A stretch of 64,000 bases of DNA, from assembly GCA_016713965.1 (NCBI GenBank), contig JADJOC010000002.1:292001-356000 (forward strand), given 5' to 3'. The notes under the pieces were generated by a model that saw only the letters and a list, made by a program, of their open reading frames with translations, made no database searches and had not been told where the DNA came from. A program made the translations under genes and the position numbers. Below are positions 8,181 to 17,456 of this stretch, piece after piece; position 1 is the first letter of the stretch, and every line of letters begins with the position of its first letter. This DNA is from Chitinophagaceae bacterium. Lineage in GTDB: Bacteria > Bacteroidota > Bacteroidia > Chitinophagales > Chitinophagaceae.

Positions 8181-9191
8181 ATGCGTTTAATAAAGTACTT
8201 TTTAATATTGTTGGTTATTGCCTCCTGCAATTCTAAAGAAAATATACCTGATGTTTCAAATATTGCAATAAAGATTACAACACAAAGGTTTGAAAACGAT
8301 TTTTTTGACACTACGAAAGACAACTTATTTTCTTATTTACAACAAATAAATACCAATACTCCTTCATTTACACAAAACTATCTTGAAACTATATTAAATG
8401 TAGATCCGGCCTGGCCTGCCGATACTTCTGCAAAGTATGTAAATGGGTTTATAAAAGCATACAGGCCTGTTTATGATAGTGCAGCAATAGTTTTTAAAGA
8501 TTTTTCTCCTTATGAAAAAGAAATAAAAAAAGGCTTACAATTTTTGAAGCATTATTTTCCTGGTTATTCCGCTCCGTCAAAAATTATAACATATATAGGC
8601 CCATTGGATGGGTATGGTGATATATTAACTGATGAAGCATTTGTAATAGGGCTACATCATCATCTGGGTAAAAACTTTTCATTATATAAATCAGAAATAG
8701 TTCAGCAAACCTACCCGGAATACATCAGTAAAAGATTTGAGCCGGGTTATATTGCAATTAACTGTATAAAAAATGTGGTGCTTGACATGTTCCCTGAAAA
8801 AATAGAAGAAAAATCACTTGTAGAACAAATGGTTGAAAGAGGAAAAAGGCTTTTTATTTTACAAAAATTATTACCCTACACCGAAGAGTTTAAATTGATC
8901 GGATATACTAAAGAACAGATGGAAGGTTGTTATGGAAATGAGCGCAGAATATGGGATTTATTTATACAGAATAACCTGCTGCGAACAATCGATAATAACA
9001 TTATTAAAAATTATATAGGAGAAGGCCCAAAAACACAAGAGTTAGGTAAAGACTCGCCAGGGAATATCGGGTCGTTTGCAGGATGGCAAATTGTAAAAAA
9101 ATACATGCAAAAAAACAGTAGCGTTACATTGCTGCAACTGGCAACTATGGATCCTGATACCATTTACCAGCAATCAAAATATAAACCGTAA
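8181..9191 (+). CDS. gldB: Gliding motility lipoprotein GldB
   Basis: The product has 336 residues and begins with a lipoprotein signal (ILLVIASC, Cys at 16). The body fits the GldB family of Bacteroidota: RFENDFF near the N terminus, a DPAWPADTS segment and YIGPLDGYG plus GLHHHLG in the middle. GldB is a cell-envelope lipoprotein needed for gliding in Flavobacterium. Position next to nadE is also seen in other members of the phylum and supports the call. It is divergent from nadE across a 145-base AT-rich gap. Confidence 0.88.
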   Translation: MRLIKYFLILLVIASCNSKENIPDVSNIAIKITTQRFENDFFDTTKDNLFSYLQQINTNTPSFTQNYLETILNVDPAWPADTSAKYVNGFIKAYRPVYDSAAIVFKDFSPYEKEIKKGLQFLKHYFPGYSAPSKIITYIGPLDGYGDILTDEAFVIGLHHHLGKNFSLYKSEIVQQTYPEYISKRFEPGYIAINCIKNVVLDMFPEKIEEKSLVEQMVERGKRLFILQKLLPYTEEFKLIGYTKEQMEGCYGNERRIWDLFIQNNLLRTIDNNIIKNYIGEGPKTQELGKDSPGNIGSFAGWQIVKKYMQKNSSVTLLQLATMDPDTIYQQSKYKP

Positions 9192-9199
9192 GATAATTA

Positions 9200-10302
9200 T
9201 TATGCTGCTTTTGCCTGCAGCTGCATAGCTGCGGACTTTTGTCCCAAATATTTCATAACCCGGAAATGTGATGCTAGTGCCTTTGCTAGCGTAGGATTAT
9301 TGTGATATGGAAAATGAAATTCCGCACATTTTTCCTGTACAATTTTACTGATGGCCGGGTAATGTACATGGCTGATACGTGGGAACAGGTGATGTTCAAT
9401 CTGGTAATTCAATCCGCCCACAAACCATGAAATTACTTTGCTGTCCATGGCAAAATTTGCAGTGGTTCTTAATTGATGTTCTGCCCAGGCGGTTTCTATA
9501 TGCTTGGTTTCATCTAATGGTACGCTTTCAAATTCTGTATTTTCTACTACATGCGCCAATTGAAATACTAAAGACAAGGTAAGGCCCATCACTACATGCA
9601 ATACCAAAAAACCTATTGCCCATGCCCCCCATCCCCATATCATAGCAGGAATAATTATATAAAAAGTAAAATATAATATTTTAGTAGCCCAAAAAATAAC
9701 ATGATTTTTAGCTGTCATTTTCCAGGCATCTGTGGTATAAATTTTCCGGGTAAAATATTTTGTAAAATCCATAAAAAATAACCAAAAAAGAGAAGATAAT
9801 GAATAAATAGGTAATAAATAAAGATGTTGCACTTTATGTGCAGGTACCCATTTTTGAGAATCGCATTGACGTATAATAGGGCTTTTTGCTATATCATCAT
9901 CAATGCCATCTACATTAGTATAGGTATGATGAATTATATTATGCTTTTGTTTCCAGAAATACGAACTGGCCCTAAAGCATTGGCGGATAGCCCTAAAAGA
10001 TCATTGATATATCCTTTTGTGCTGTAACTTCCGTGATTAGCATCATGCATTACACTAAATCCAATTGAGGCAAATACAAAACCCAGCAATGCACAAATTA
10101 AGATGGCAGCCCACCCATTCATACTCACAAAAATTAAACTGGTATACATAGCAATGGCGCTTCCCACTAAAACAATGGTTTTAATATACAAACGTTTATC
10201 ACCTGTTTTTTTAATTTTATTTTTTTCGAAATAATCATCTACAGCTAGTTTTAAGCTTTGATAAAACTCGTTATTTTTATTATTGAAAGTGACTTTAGCC
10301 AT
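9200..10302 (-). CDS. Membrane fatty acid desaturase (one frame break)
   Basis: This is a front-end or acyl-lipid type desaturase. All three histidine boxes are present: HDANHG in the N-terminal part, KHNIIHHTYTN in the middle and QIEHHLFP near the C terminus, which together bind the di-iron centre. Hydrophobic segments lie between boxes as usual. The frame breaks at the C3 run at 9970-9972; one added base joins NALG directly to ASSYFWKQKHN. The break is a single homopolymer loss and the rest is intact, so a consensus error is likely. The substrate position of desaturation cannot be told. Confidence 0.88.
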
Positions 10303-10425
10303 AAACTATTCTAATTTGTTTAATATTTAGTGCAATTTAAAAAATAAGTTGTGCACACGGATTATATCAATGTTTGTTAAATATGGGTATTACTAAGATA
10401 AGTTAAAATTCCTGTAATTTTTCAT

Positions 10426-10809
10426 TTAATTCCATTTATAAGGTACGCTCATTTCAAAAGCAGGTATCAAAACAGAAAATTCTTTTTTGGTAACCATATT
10501 TTCAAATTGGTAAGAACCATGCATTTTACCAATTTCTGTTTTTAAGTTGCAGCCGCTTACATACTGATATCTTTCTCCCGGATTTAGTACCGGTTGAACT
10601 CCTATTACCCCTTCTCCTTCTACCTCCTTAGTTGTACCATTACTATCATAAATTTTCCAGTACCGCCTTAATAATTTAACCTGGAAATCATTGGTATTTT
10701 CAATAGTTATCCTATACGCAAACATAAATTCATTATTTGCAGGATTGCTATAATCCGGCTGAAAAAAAGTTTCTACACTTATTTTTATACCATCTGTAAT
10801 CTTATACAT
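10426..10809 (-). CDS. apaG: ApaG domain protein
   Basis: The product has 127 residues, the normal length of ApaG. It shows FAYRITIENTN, LLRRYWKIYDSNG, EVEGEGVIGVQPVLNPGE and MHGSYQF in the expected order, building an immunoglobulin-like fold. ApaG is a small cytoplasmic protein associated in some bacteria with divalent cation phenotypes and diadenosine tetraphosphate metabolism; its exact role is not settled. It sits alone on the minus strand, 36 bases from the SUI1 gene, and may be co-transcribed with it. Confidence 0.95.
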   Translation of the reverse strand: MYKITDGIKISVETFFQPDYSNPANNEFMFAYRITIENTNDFQVKLLRRYWKIYDSNGTTKEVEGEGVIGVQPVLNPGERYQYVSGCNLKTEIGKMHGSYQFENMVTKKEFSVLIPAFEMSVPYKWN

Positions 10810-10845
10810 AATTTAATAAAATTTATGCTAATATGCTATACAAAG

Positions 10846-11259
10846 CTAGTTCAATATTTTCTCTTTTTTTGTTAAATGATTTATTAATATTATATAAGCC
10901 GATATTTTTAAAATTTTATATCTTTTAGTATTAGTATATCCATTTTTTACAAACCATTGCACTACTTTATCCCTGTTATCTCCTTGTATTAATATTTCAT
11001 CATCTTTTACAGCCCCCCCTGTGCCACAAAAGGTTTTAAGATTTTTCCCCAGGTTTTCTTTATCGGTATTTGTTCCGATAAAACCTTCTATTAAAGTTAC
11101 TACTTTACCACCGCGGTGTTTTTTTTCTAATTTTACTCTTATTGTCTGTTGATTGGTAGGTATATGAATTTGTTCTTCTGTTTGATTTTCTTCTATTTTA
11201 AAATCAGGGTCAGTAGAATATACCAAAGCGCTTAAAGACTTAATAATTTTTTTTGCCAT
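10846..11259 (-). CDS. SUI1/eIF1-like (YciH family) translation factor
   Basis: The 137-residue product carries the SUI1 core: RVKLEKKHRGGKVVTLIEGF, then LGKNLKTFCGTGGAVKD and ILIQGDNRDKV. Proteins of this family resemble eukaryotic eIF1 and affect start-codon selection. Family members usually end close after GYTNTK; here about 25 further residues (RYKILKISAYIILINHL and a Lys-rich end) follow. That tail may be real or may reflect a late single-base error. The stop is 36 bases before the apaG start. Confidence 0.85.
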   Translation of the reverse strand: MAKKIIKSLSALVYSTDPDFKIEENQTEEQIHIPTNQQTIRVKLEKKHRGGKVVTLIEGFIGTNTDKENLGKNLKTFCGTGGAVKDDEILIQGDNRDKVVQWFVKNGYTNTKRYKILKISAYIILINHLTKKEKILN

Positions 11260-11305
11260 AATAATGAACTATTATCTAATTGTTTAAATAATATGGTAGT
11301 ATGAG

Positions 11306-12154
11306 TTAAGCCAGTAATTTCGCTTTTAAGCTTAAATCCAGGCTTATTGCCTGGTGAATAATAGCTCCACTACTTATAAAATCAACTCCTGTAGCTGCAT
11401 ATTCTTCTATATTATCTAAAGTTATGCCGCCACTGGCTTCAGTTTCATATTTACCATCTATTATTTGCAAAGCATTTATAATATCCGCTGGTTTAAAATT
11501 ATCAAGCATTATCCTGTCAATTTTCCCCACTTCCATTACCTTTTCCACATCGCTTATGCTTCTTGCTTCTATTTCTATTTTTAGATGAAGTTTATTTTTT
11601 TGTATATAGGAATTAGCCATTAGTATTGCTTTTTCAATTCCACCACAATAATCTATATGATTATCTTTTAACATAATCATATCATACAAACCAAACCTAT
11701 GATTAATACCTCCTCCAATACGTACTGCTTCTTTTTCCAGCAACCTAAAATTAGGAGTGGTTTTCCTTGTATCTAATAGCTTTGTCTTATATGTACGTAA
11801 TTTATCTACATAAGTTTTAGTAAGTGTGGCTATACCGCTCATTCTTTGCATACAATTTAATACCAGTCTTTCGCAAGTAAGTATGGTTTGTATATCTGCG
11901 TCTATTTCAAATGCTATTTCCCCGTATTGCATTGCTTCGCCGTCTTTTTTATGGGGCTTAAAAATTGCATCCGATTGTACAAAATGAAATATCTCTTTTG
12001 CTATTTCTACACCGGCTAAAATACCCTGCGCTTTTATTTTAAGTATAGCCTTTCCTTTGGCTTTGGGTTGTATACAGGATAAAGTTGAATGGTCCCCATC
12101 ACCAATATCTTCTTGCAGCGCAGTTTGTATTAAAGCAATTAATTGTTTATGCAT
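11306..12154 (-). CDS. nadC: Nicotinate-nucleotide pyrophosphorylase (carboxylating)
   Basis: The enzyme converts quinolinate and PRPP into nicotinate mononucleotide. Seen are EDIGDGDHST near the N terminus, the LNCMQRMSGIATLT segment, DTRKTTP, the metal and substrate site MLKDNHI, and EASGGITLDNIEEYA with FISSGAIIH at the end. About 282 residues is the usual length. I chose the ATG at 12154 (MHKQLIALIQ); an ATG five codons upstream adds MYFCI, which is not family-like. Together with nadE it covers two NAD biosynthesis steps. Confidence 0.95.
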   Translation of the reverse strand: MHKQLIALIQTALQEDIGDGDHSTLSCIQPKAKGKAILKIKAQGILAGVEIAKEIFHFVQSDAIFKPHKKDGEAMQYGEIAFEIDADIQTILTCERLVLNCMQRMSGIATLTKTYVDKLRTYKTKLLDTRKTTPNFRLLEKEAVRIGGGINHRFGLYDMIMLKDNHIDYCGGIEKAILMANSYIQKNKLHLKIEIEARSISDVEKVMEVGKIDRIMLDNFKPADIINALQIIDGKYETEASGGITLDNIEEYAATGVDFISSGAIIHQAISLDLSLKAKLLA

Positions 12155-12205
12155 TATACAAAAATACAAAACAGAATTACTTTTGTATTATATACAAAGT
12201 TTTTA

Positions 12206-12238
12206 TAAAAAAAACCCCAACAAGTTGGGGTTTTTTTT
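12206..12238. terminator. Bidirectional terminator
   Basis: A CCCCAAC / GTTGGGG stem with a two-base spacer is flanked by A8 on one side and T8 on the other. It terminates the DUF4783 gene on the minus strand, 15 bases after its stop, and would separate it from nadC. Confidence 0.9.
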
Positions 12239-12253
12239 ATAAAGTGATATTAA

Positions 12254-12631
12254 TTATTTTTCAAACCGTATTTCCTGAACTACCGAGTTACCCGCTTTAA
12301 ATTTCATATATACAGTTGTTCTGTAAACACCTGTTTTGGTAATCAAATTACCAATACAATATTGAGAGCCTGCATTTTCACCTTTATGAATAATGGCAAA
12401 TGCTTGCACAGTATTAGTAGAAAAAAAATCTTTTAATACCACCTCTGCCTGATTTTTACTGTAACTATTACTTTTATCGGGCATAATAATTTCTACAGTA
12501 TTATCAAAATTTTTTGCTAGCAAATAAGCATTTCCTGATCTCATTGCAGCCACCACATCATCAATTCCGGAAAAATTTCTAAAAGAACTTAGCAATAAAA
12601 TGATACTTAATAAGCCTAAATATTTTTTCAT
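12254..12631 (-). CDS. DUF4783 family secreted protein
   Basis: The product has 125 residues with an N-terminal signal peptide (MKKYLGLLSIILLLSS). The body matches the DUF4783 pattern: IDDVVAAMRSGNA, LAKNFDNTVEIIMPD, SKNQAEVVLKDFF and a C-terminal QEIRFEK. These small Bacteroidota proteins have an NTF2-like look but no assigned role. It is a single-gene unit closed by the strong terminator at 12206-12238. Confidence 0.8.
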   Translation of the reverse strand: MKKYLGLLSIILLLSSFRNFSGIDDVVAAMRSGNAYLLAKNFDNTVEIIMPDKSNSYSKNQAEVVLKDFFSTNTVQAFAIIHKGENAGSQYCIGNLITKTGVYRTTVYMKFKAGNSVVQEIRFEK

Positions 12632-12767
12632 ATATTTTATGTCATAAAAGACAATAATAAGACACTAAAAACGTGCCAATTTTGTTACGGAATACTATAG
12701 ACATAAAAAACCCAGACATTTAGGGATTAAAACGTTCGTTTATCCACATTTTCTTTAGATTTACTTT

Positions 12768-14285
12768 ATGGAAAATAAAAAAGGAATATTACTAATTATG
12801 GATGGGTGGGGGCTGGGTAAATCGGCAAGCAGTGATGCCATACAACATGCCAAAACACCTTTTATCAATTCTTTATATGGCCAGTACCCTGGTACTACTT
12901 TGGTTACATGCGGAGAAGAAGTGGGGCTACCGAAAGGACAAATGGGTAATAGTGAAGTTGGTCACTTAAATTTAGGTGCCGGAAGAATTGTATACCAGGA
13001 GTTACAAAGAATAAACCTATCCATCAGGGAAGGTAATTTTTATAAAAACAGAGCTTTGTTAGCTGCTATACGGTATGCAAAAGACAATAAAAAAACGCTC
13101 CACCTAATCGGCCTTGTAAGTAGTGGCGGTGTACACTCACATATCAATCATCTTAAAGCCATAATAAATTTTTGCAAGTTACAGGGGCTTATCAAAGTAT
13201 TGGTTCATGCTTTTACAGATGGAAGGGATACAGATCCTAAAAGTGGTATTGTATTTATAACAGATTTACAAAACCACTTAAATAATACAGTTGGCAACAT
13301 AGCTACAGTTACTGGCCGTTATTATGCTATGGACAGGGATAAAAGATGGGAAAGGGTAAAGCTGGCTTATGATGCGATGGTACATGCTACTGGTTTAAAA
13401 ACAGATAATATTACACAGCAAATAATACAATCTTACAATGAAGGTATTACTGATGAATTTATAAAGCCTATCATCAATAATACAATAGATACTACAATTA
13501 AAAATGGTGACGCTGTTATTTCCTTTAATTTTAGAACAGACCGGTGCAGAGAAATTACAGAAGTGCTTACACAAAGCAATTATGAAGATTTTGATATGAG
13601 AAGACTGGATTTGCAGTATACAACAATGACGTTATATGATCATAATTTCACTAATGTGCATGTTGCATTTGAAAAAGATGATTTGAATAATACAATAGGT
13701 GAAATTTTACAAAGAAATGACAAGAGCCAGATTAGGATTGCTGAAACTGAAAAATATCCACATGTAAGTTTTTTTTTTAGTGGTGGAAGAGAAACTCCAT
13801 TTAAAGGTGAAAGAAGGATAATGATACCATCACCTAAAGTAGCCACGTATGATTTGCAACCTGAAATGAGCGCCTACCAGGTAACAGAAGCCATAATCCC
13901 TGAAATTAACAATAGAACAGCTGATTTTATCTGTTTAAATTTTGCCAATGCTGATATGGTAGGACATACAGGTATATGGGATGCTGTAATTAAAGCAGTT
14001 GAAACTGTAGATAATTGCGTAGAAAAAGTAGTTACAGCAGCCTTACAAAATGATTATTTTGTTTTTCTTACAGCTGATCATGGAAATGCTGATTATTTAA
14101 TTAATGAAGATGGTAGCCCGAATACTGCACATACATTAAATCCTGTACCGTTATTTGTAATTGATAAAAAGTGGCATGGGGAAGTGAAAAGTGGTAAATT
14201 AGCTGATATTGCACCAAGCATATTAACGATGATGGGCTTGCCTGTGCCTTCTGAAATGACAGGTGAAATTTTAATTAGCCCATAA
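12768..14285 (+). CDS. gpmI: 2,3-bisphosphoglycerate-independent phosphoglycerate mutase
   Basis: This glycolytic enzyme interconverts 3- and 2-phosphoglycerate through a phosphoserine. The catalytic Ser is S62 in GQMGNSEVGHLNLGAG, and the metal-binding Asp is D12 in MDGWG. Further family motifs are HAFTDGRDTDP, RYYAMDRDKRW, NFRTDR and the C-terminal TADHGNADY. At 505 residues it has normal length and clear ends. It is transcribed alone on the plus strand; the ECF sigma gene starts 93 bases later. Confidence 0.97.
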   Translation: MENKKGILLIMDGWGLGKSASSDAIQHAKTPFINSLYGQYPGTTLVTCGEEVGLPKGQMGNSEVGHLNLGAGRIVYQELQRINLSIREGNFYKNRALLAAIRYAKDNKKTLHLIGLVSSGGVHSHINHLKAIINFCKLQGLIKVLVHAFTDGRDTDPKSGIVFITDLQNHLNNTVGNIATVTGRYYAMDRDKRWERVKLAYDAMVHATGLKTDNITQQIIQSYNEGITDEFIKPIINNTIDTTIKNGDAVISFNFRTDRCREITEVLTQSNYEDFDMRRLDLQYTTMTLYDHNFTNVHVAFEKDDLNNTIGEILQRNDKSQIRIAETEKYPHVSFFFSGGRETPFKGERRIMIPSPKVATYDLQPEMSAYQVTEAIIPEINNRTADFICLNFANADMVGHTGIWDAVIKAVETVDNCVEKVVTAALQNDYFVFLTADHGNADYLINEDGSPNTAHTLNPVPLFVIDKKWHGEVKSGKLADIAPSILTMMGLPVPSEMTGEILISP

Positions 14286-14378
14286 TATTATATAGCGCCA
14301 TATTAGTGTATTACTTTTTTAATGCAGCAAAAAAGCGGATGAAATTGTCTATATTTATAAGGTAAACAAAAAAACAAT

Positions 14379-14960
14379 ATGACAGAAGAGCTGCTATTAG
14401 CCGGATGTCTTAAAAATAATGCAGCTTCGCAGGAAGCTCTTTATAACCGTTTTAGCCCAAAAATGCTGGGTGTGTGTTACCGCTTTGCCAAGAACAGGGA
14501 AGATGCAGAAGATATGCTCCAGGAAGGTTTTATAAAAGTGTTTACTCAAATACACCAATATAGAAGTGAAGGTGCCTTAGAAGGATGGATAAGAAGAATT
14601 ATAGTACATACCTGCATTAATATCCTGAAAAAAAATAAAAAATTTACTGACAGTGTAGACCTGATACATGCCAACAGTATTCACATAACAGAAGCTATGA
14701 TACCTGCCATAATGCAGGCCAAACAAGTAGTGGAATGTATCAGGTTATTGCCAATAGGATACAGGACAGTATTAAATTTATATGCCATAGAAGGTTTTTC
14801 TCATAAAGAAATTGCAGAAATACTTGATATTGAAGAAAGTACCAGCCGTAGCCAGTACACCCGTGCTAAGGCAGTATTAGAAGATATTTTAATTAAAAAG
14901 AAAATATTATTTAAACCGAAGGATAAAACTGTTTTTATTGCTACAGCCCAAAGGTTGTAA
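14379..14960 (+). CDS. ECF-type RNA polymerase sigma factor
   Basis: The 193-residue product has region 2 (LYNRFSPKMLGVCYRFAKN, then EDAEDMLQEGFIKVFTQI) for -10 recognition and core binding, and region 4 (GYRTVLNLYAIEGFSHKEIA with EESTSRSQYTRAK) for -35 recognition. The downstream gene encodes a short cytoplasmic part, a membrane helix and a beta-barrel, the sort of partner often found beside ECF genes in Chitinophagaceae. The pair probably forms an envelope-responsive unit; that is inference from position. Confidence 0.9.
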   Translation: MTEELLLAGCLKNNAASQEALYNRFSPKMLGVCYRFAKNREDAEDMLQEGFIKVFTQIHQYRSEGALEGWIRRIIVHTCINILKKNKKFTDSVDLIHANSIHITEAMIPAIMQAKQVVECIRLLPIGYRTVLNLYAIEGFSHKEIAEILDIEESTSRSQYTRAKAVLEDILIKKKILFKPKDKTVFIATAQRL

Positions 14961-14997
14961 AAGTAATATCATTAAAATCTTAATGTGAAAGATAAAG

Positions 14998-16441
14998 ATG
15001 GAGAAGAAAATTTATACCGATAATTTTGAAAGGATGTTGAAGGACAAACTGGATGAATTTAGAATGCGACCTTCGAAAAGAATTTGGCATAGCATCTATA
15101 ACGACCTGCATCCTGGAAAAAAATGGCCTTCAATTACCATAAGCCTGTTATTAATTACAGCCTAAGGCGTACTGGGTTATCTAAACACAACAACTGCTAA
15201 TAAACAAACTGCAATTAAAAATATTAATAATAAAATCTCTACTACAATTTTAGTTGCTGCTGATAAAAACCCTATTAAAAATTTATTTTTCAATCCTGCT
15301 ACTTACAATACTAATATTAACATAGATAATTCTTTAAATACTAATCCTGACAATACCGTGTCACAGAATGAAGTGGGAGCCAAACAATTAAATATAAATA
15401 ATAACGATAAAAAAATCATTCAATTATTCAAGAACCTTTACATAATCTTAATAATAAAGTTGATAAAAAAACAATAGCGCCTATTTTAAACAATGATGAA
15501 CAAATTTTTATACCCGTTAGTAATATTCTACAACCAAAAATATCCATTATTAATAGTGATGAGCCTGCTCTTCCCATCAATGATAAAAAAGATATGCCGG
15601 ATGACAACTTAACCCTGCAAAATATTGATCAATCTAAAAAAACAACAATTAATAATTTATCAGATAACGATAAAGCCTGGATAGATAACTATGCCTTATA
15701 TCACAAATCCAGGAGAAGTGCCTGGAAAAACAGGATATCTTACGAAATATATGCAACTCCAAATATCAGTTTTAGAAAACTTGCAATTAAGAATAAATAT
15801 AACACATCGGATAATGAAAACAGTGCTAATGATTTAAAAAAATTATTAAACCAACATCCTGCTTTGGGTATTGAGGCAGGAGCCGGAATAATTTATGCAT
15901 TTGCAAAAAATATCCGCCTAAAAACTGGCCTTCAATTCGATTTTACCAACTATACCTTTACAGCTTTAGAAACCAATCACCCTGTTTTAACTACATTAAT
16001 TATGGATGATCCCAACAGTGATTATCCATATTTAGAATCCAGGATATCAACAATAGCTAATATTTCAAGCGAACAATCATCTAAATATCATAATCAAACC
16101 TACCAAATATCTATACCAATTGGTATAGAATATAAGTTGGCCGGTAAAGACAAAATTCAATGGTATGCAAGTACAAGTATACAACCAACTTACATTTTTG
16201 CAGGAAATGCACATCTTATTTCTTCAGATAAAAAAATTATGTGACCGATGGCTCATTGATACGTAAAATGAATATAAATACTTCTGTAGAAACTTTTATA
16301 TCATATAAAACTCAAAATGGAGTAAGGTTACAATTTGGCCCTCAATATCGCTATCAACTAATCTCCACCTATAAACAACATAGCATTTCTGAAAATTTAT
16401 ACCACCTGGGTATAAAATTTGGAGCGGTTAAAAATTTCTAA
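14998..16441 (+). pseudogene. Membrane-anchored outer-membrane beta-barrel partner of the sigma factor, interrupted
   Basis: Starting at ATG 14998 the frame gives a charged cytoplasmic part (MEKKIYTDNFERMLKDKLDE) and a helix (ITISLLLITA), then an in-frame TAA at 15163-15165 inside what should be ALGVLGYL. It continues through an Asn-rich linker, shifts at A7 15409-15415, runs through a beta-barrel domain (GIEAGAGIIYAFAKNIRLKTG) and shifts again at A7 16230-16236 before ending LGIKFGAVKNF. Both shifts are repaired by one A. The TAA is a T to A change in a presumed TTA Leu codon. Either it is a recently damaged gene or the consensus is wrong in three places. Confidence 0.65.
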
Positions 16442-16723
16442 ATTTATTACCGCTATTTTAATTAATAGTATTAGGTATAATAAGCGCAAATCAAAGATCT
16501 GAAATTACTTACTACTGTTTTTAAATAAGGTCTGTTACCCGGCCTCGAAAAATAGCGTAAAGAAATTTACACAGTGGGGCGTAAAGCAGCGAAAATGATA
16601 ATATAAAGTTCAAAAGCTGATAATTGTATTGGTTCATTAGTGTACAAAAATTCAGGTGCAGCTTTTTCGCTGTAGCGCAACGGAGTAAATTTTAGCTATT
16701 TATTCGCAGCCTTGATTTTTTTG

Positions 16724-16751
16724 TTACTTTTTTTCTTAAGAAAAAAAGTAA
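16724..16751. repeat. Perfect 28-bp palindrome in a 437-base intergenic gap
   Basis: TTACTTTTTTTCTT and its exact complement AAGAAAAAAAGTAA meet at CTTAAG. It follows a GC-richer stretch (around 16664-16715, with CGCTGTAGCGCAACGG). No gene was found in 16442-16878. The palindrome could act as a bidirectional terminator between the barrel gene and the lipoprotein gene. Confidence 0.55.
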
Positions 16752-16878
16752 ATAGAGAGTAACTCAATACCATAATAATTTTGAGCTCAAAATACCTAAC
16801 CCTATTAATTAAGTTTTCCTTAGCATTATTTGCATAACTGGTTTTTTAAAATCAAGGAAAAATATGTAATATGCAATT

Positions 16879-17448
16879 ATGAAACCTGCTATACCAGTAA
16901 TTCTTTATTGCCTGTTTATTGCCGGGTGCAATAATAAAAAAAATAATATTAATAATGCTGACATTACTAAACCAGCCAATTTTTTCCCGGTAACTTCTTA
17001 CATAAAGGGGCAGATAACTGAAATTAAAGAAAAAGGCATAACACCATTAAAAAAAATTAAAATCAATGATCATGTGGATTCTGCCTGGTTAAAGATAGAA
17101 GACCTGGAAAAAGAAATGGAAGAGTTTTTAACCCCGGTAATAGATACTAATAACCTAACAAATTATTTTGAAGAAACTAAGTTTAACGATCAGACTATTA
17201 ATGCATTTACTTTTACTTATAACCCTATAAAAAAATTGCCAGATAGTCTTTATTTAAATCATTGGGATGTTTATGTAGATCCTGATAAAAACACGATCAG
17301 GAAAATTTATATGGTAAAAAAATATCCTGATAAAATTGTACAGCTTACCTGGTATAGCAACCGGTATTGTTTAATAGTAACAATTCAGGAAAATGAAAAA
17401 GGAATAAGCATAGTTTTAAAAGAAGAAAAGATTACATGGGAATTTTAA
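16879..17448 (+). CDS. Predicted lipoprotein of unknown function
   Basis: The 189-residue product starts with a lipoprotein signal (ILYCLFIAGC, Cys at 17), then an Asn- and Lys-rich spacer. The mature part is mixed alpha/beta with ITEIKEKGITPLKKI and LNHWDVYVDPDKNTIRKIYM. No family is recognised. It ends 8 bases before the uvrC start, so the two are probably co-transcribed, though a functional link with DNA repair is not evident. Confidence 0.65.
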   Translation: MKPAIPVILYCLFIAGCNNKKNNINNADITKPANFFPVTSYIKGQITEIKEKGITPLKKIKINDHVDSAWLKIEDLEKEMEEFLTPVIDTNNLTNYFEETKFNDQTINAFTFTYNPIKKLPDSLYLNHWDVYVDPDKNTIRKIYMVKKYPDKIVQLTWYSNRYCLIVTIQENEKGISIVLKEEKITWEF

Positions 17449-17456
17449 CGTAGCGT

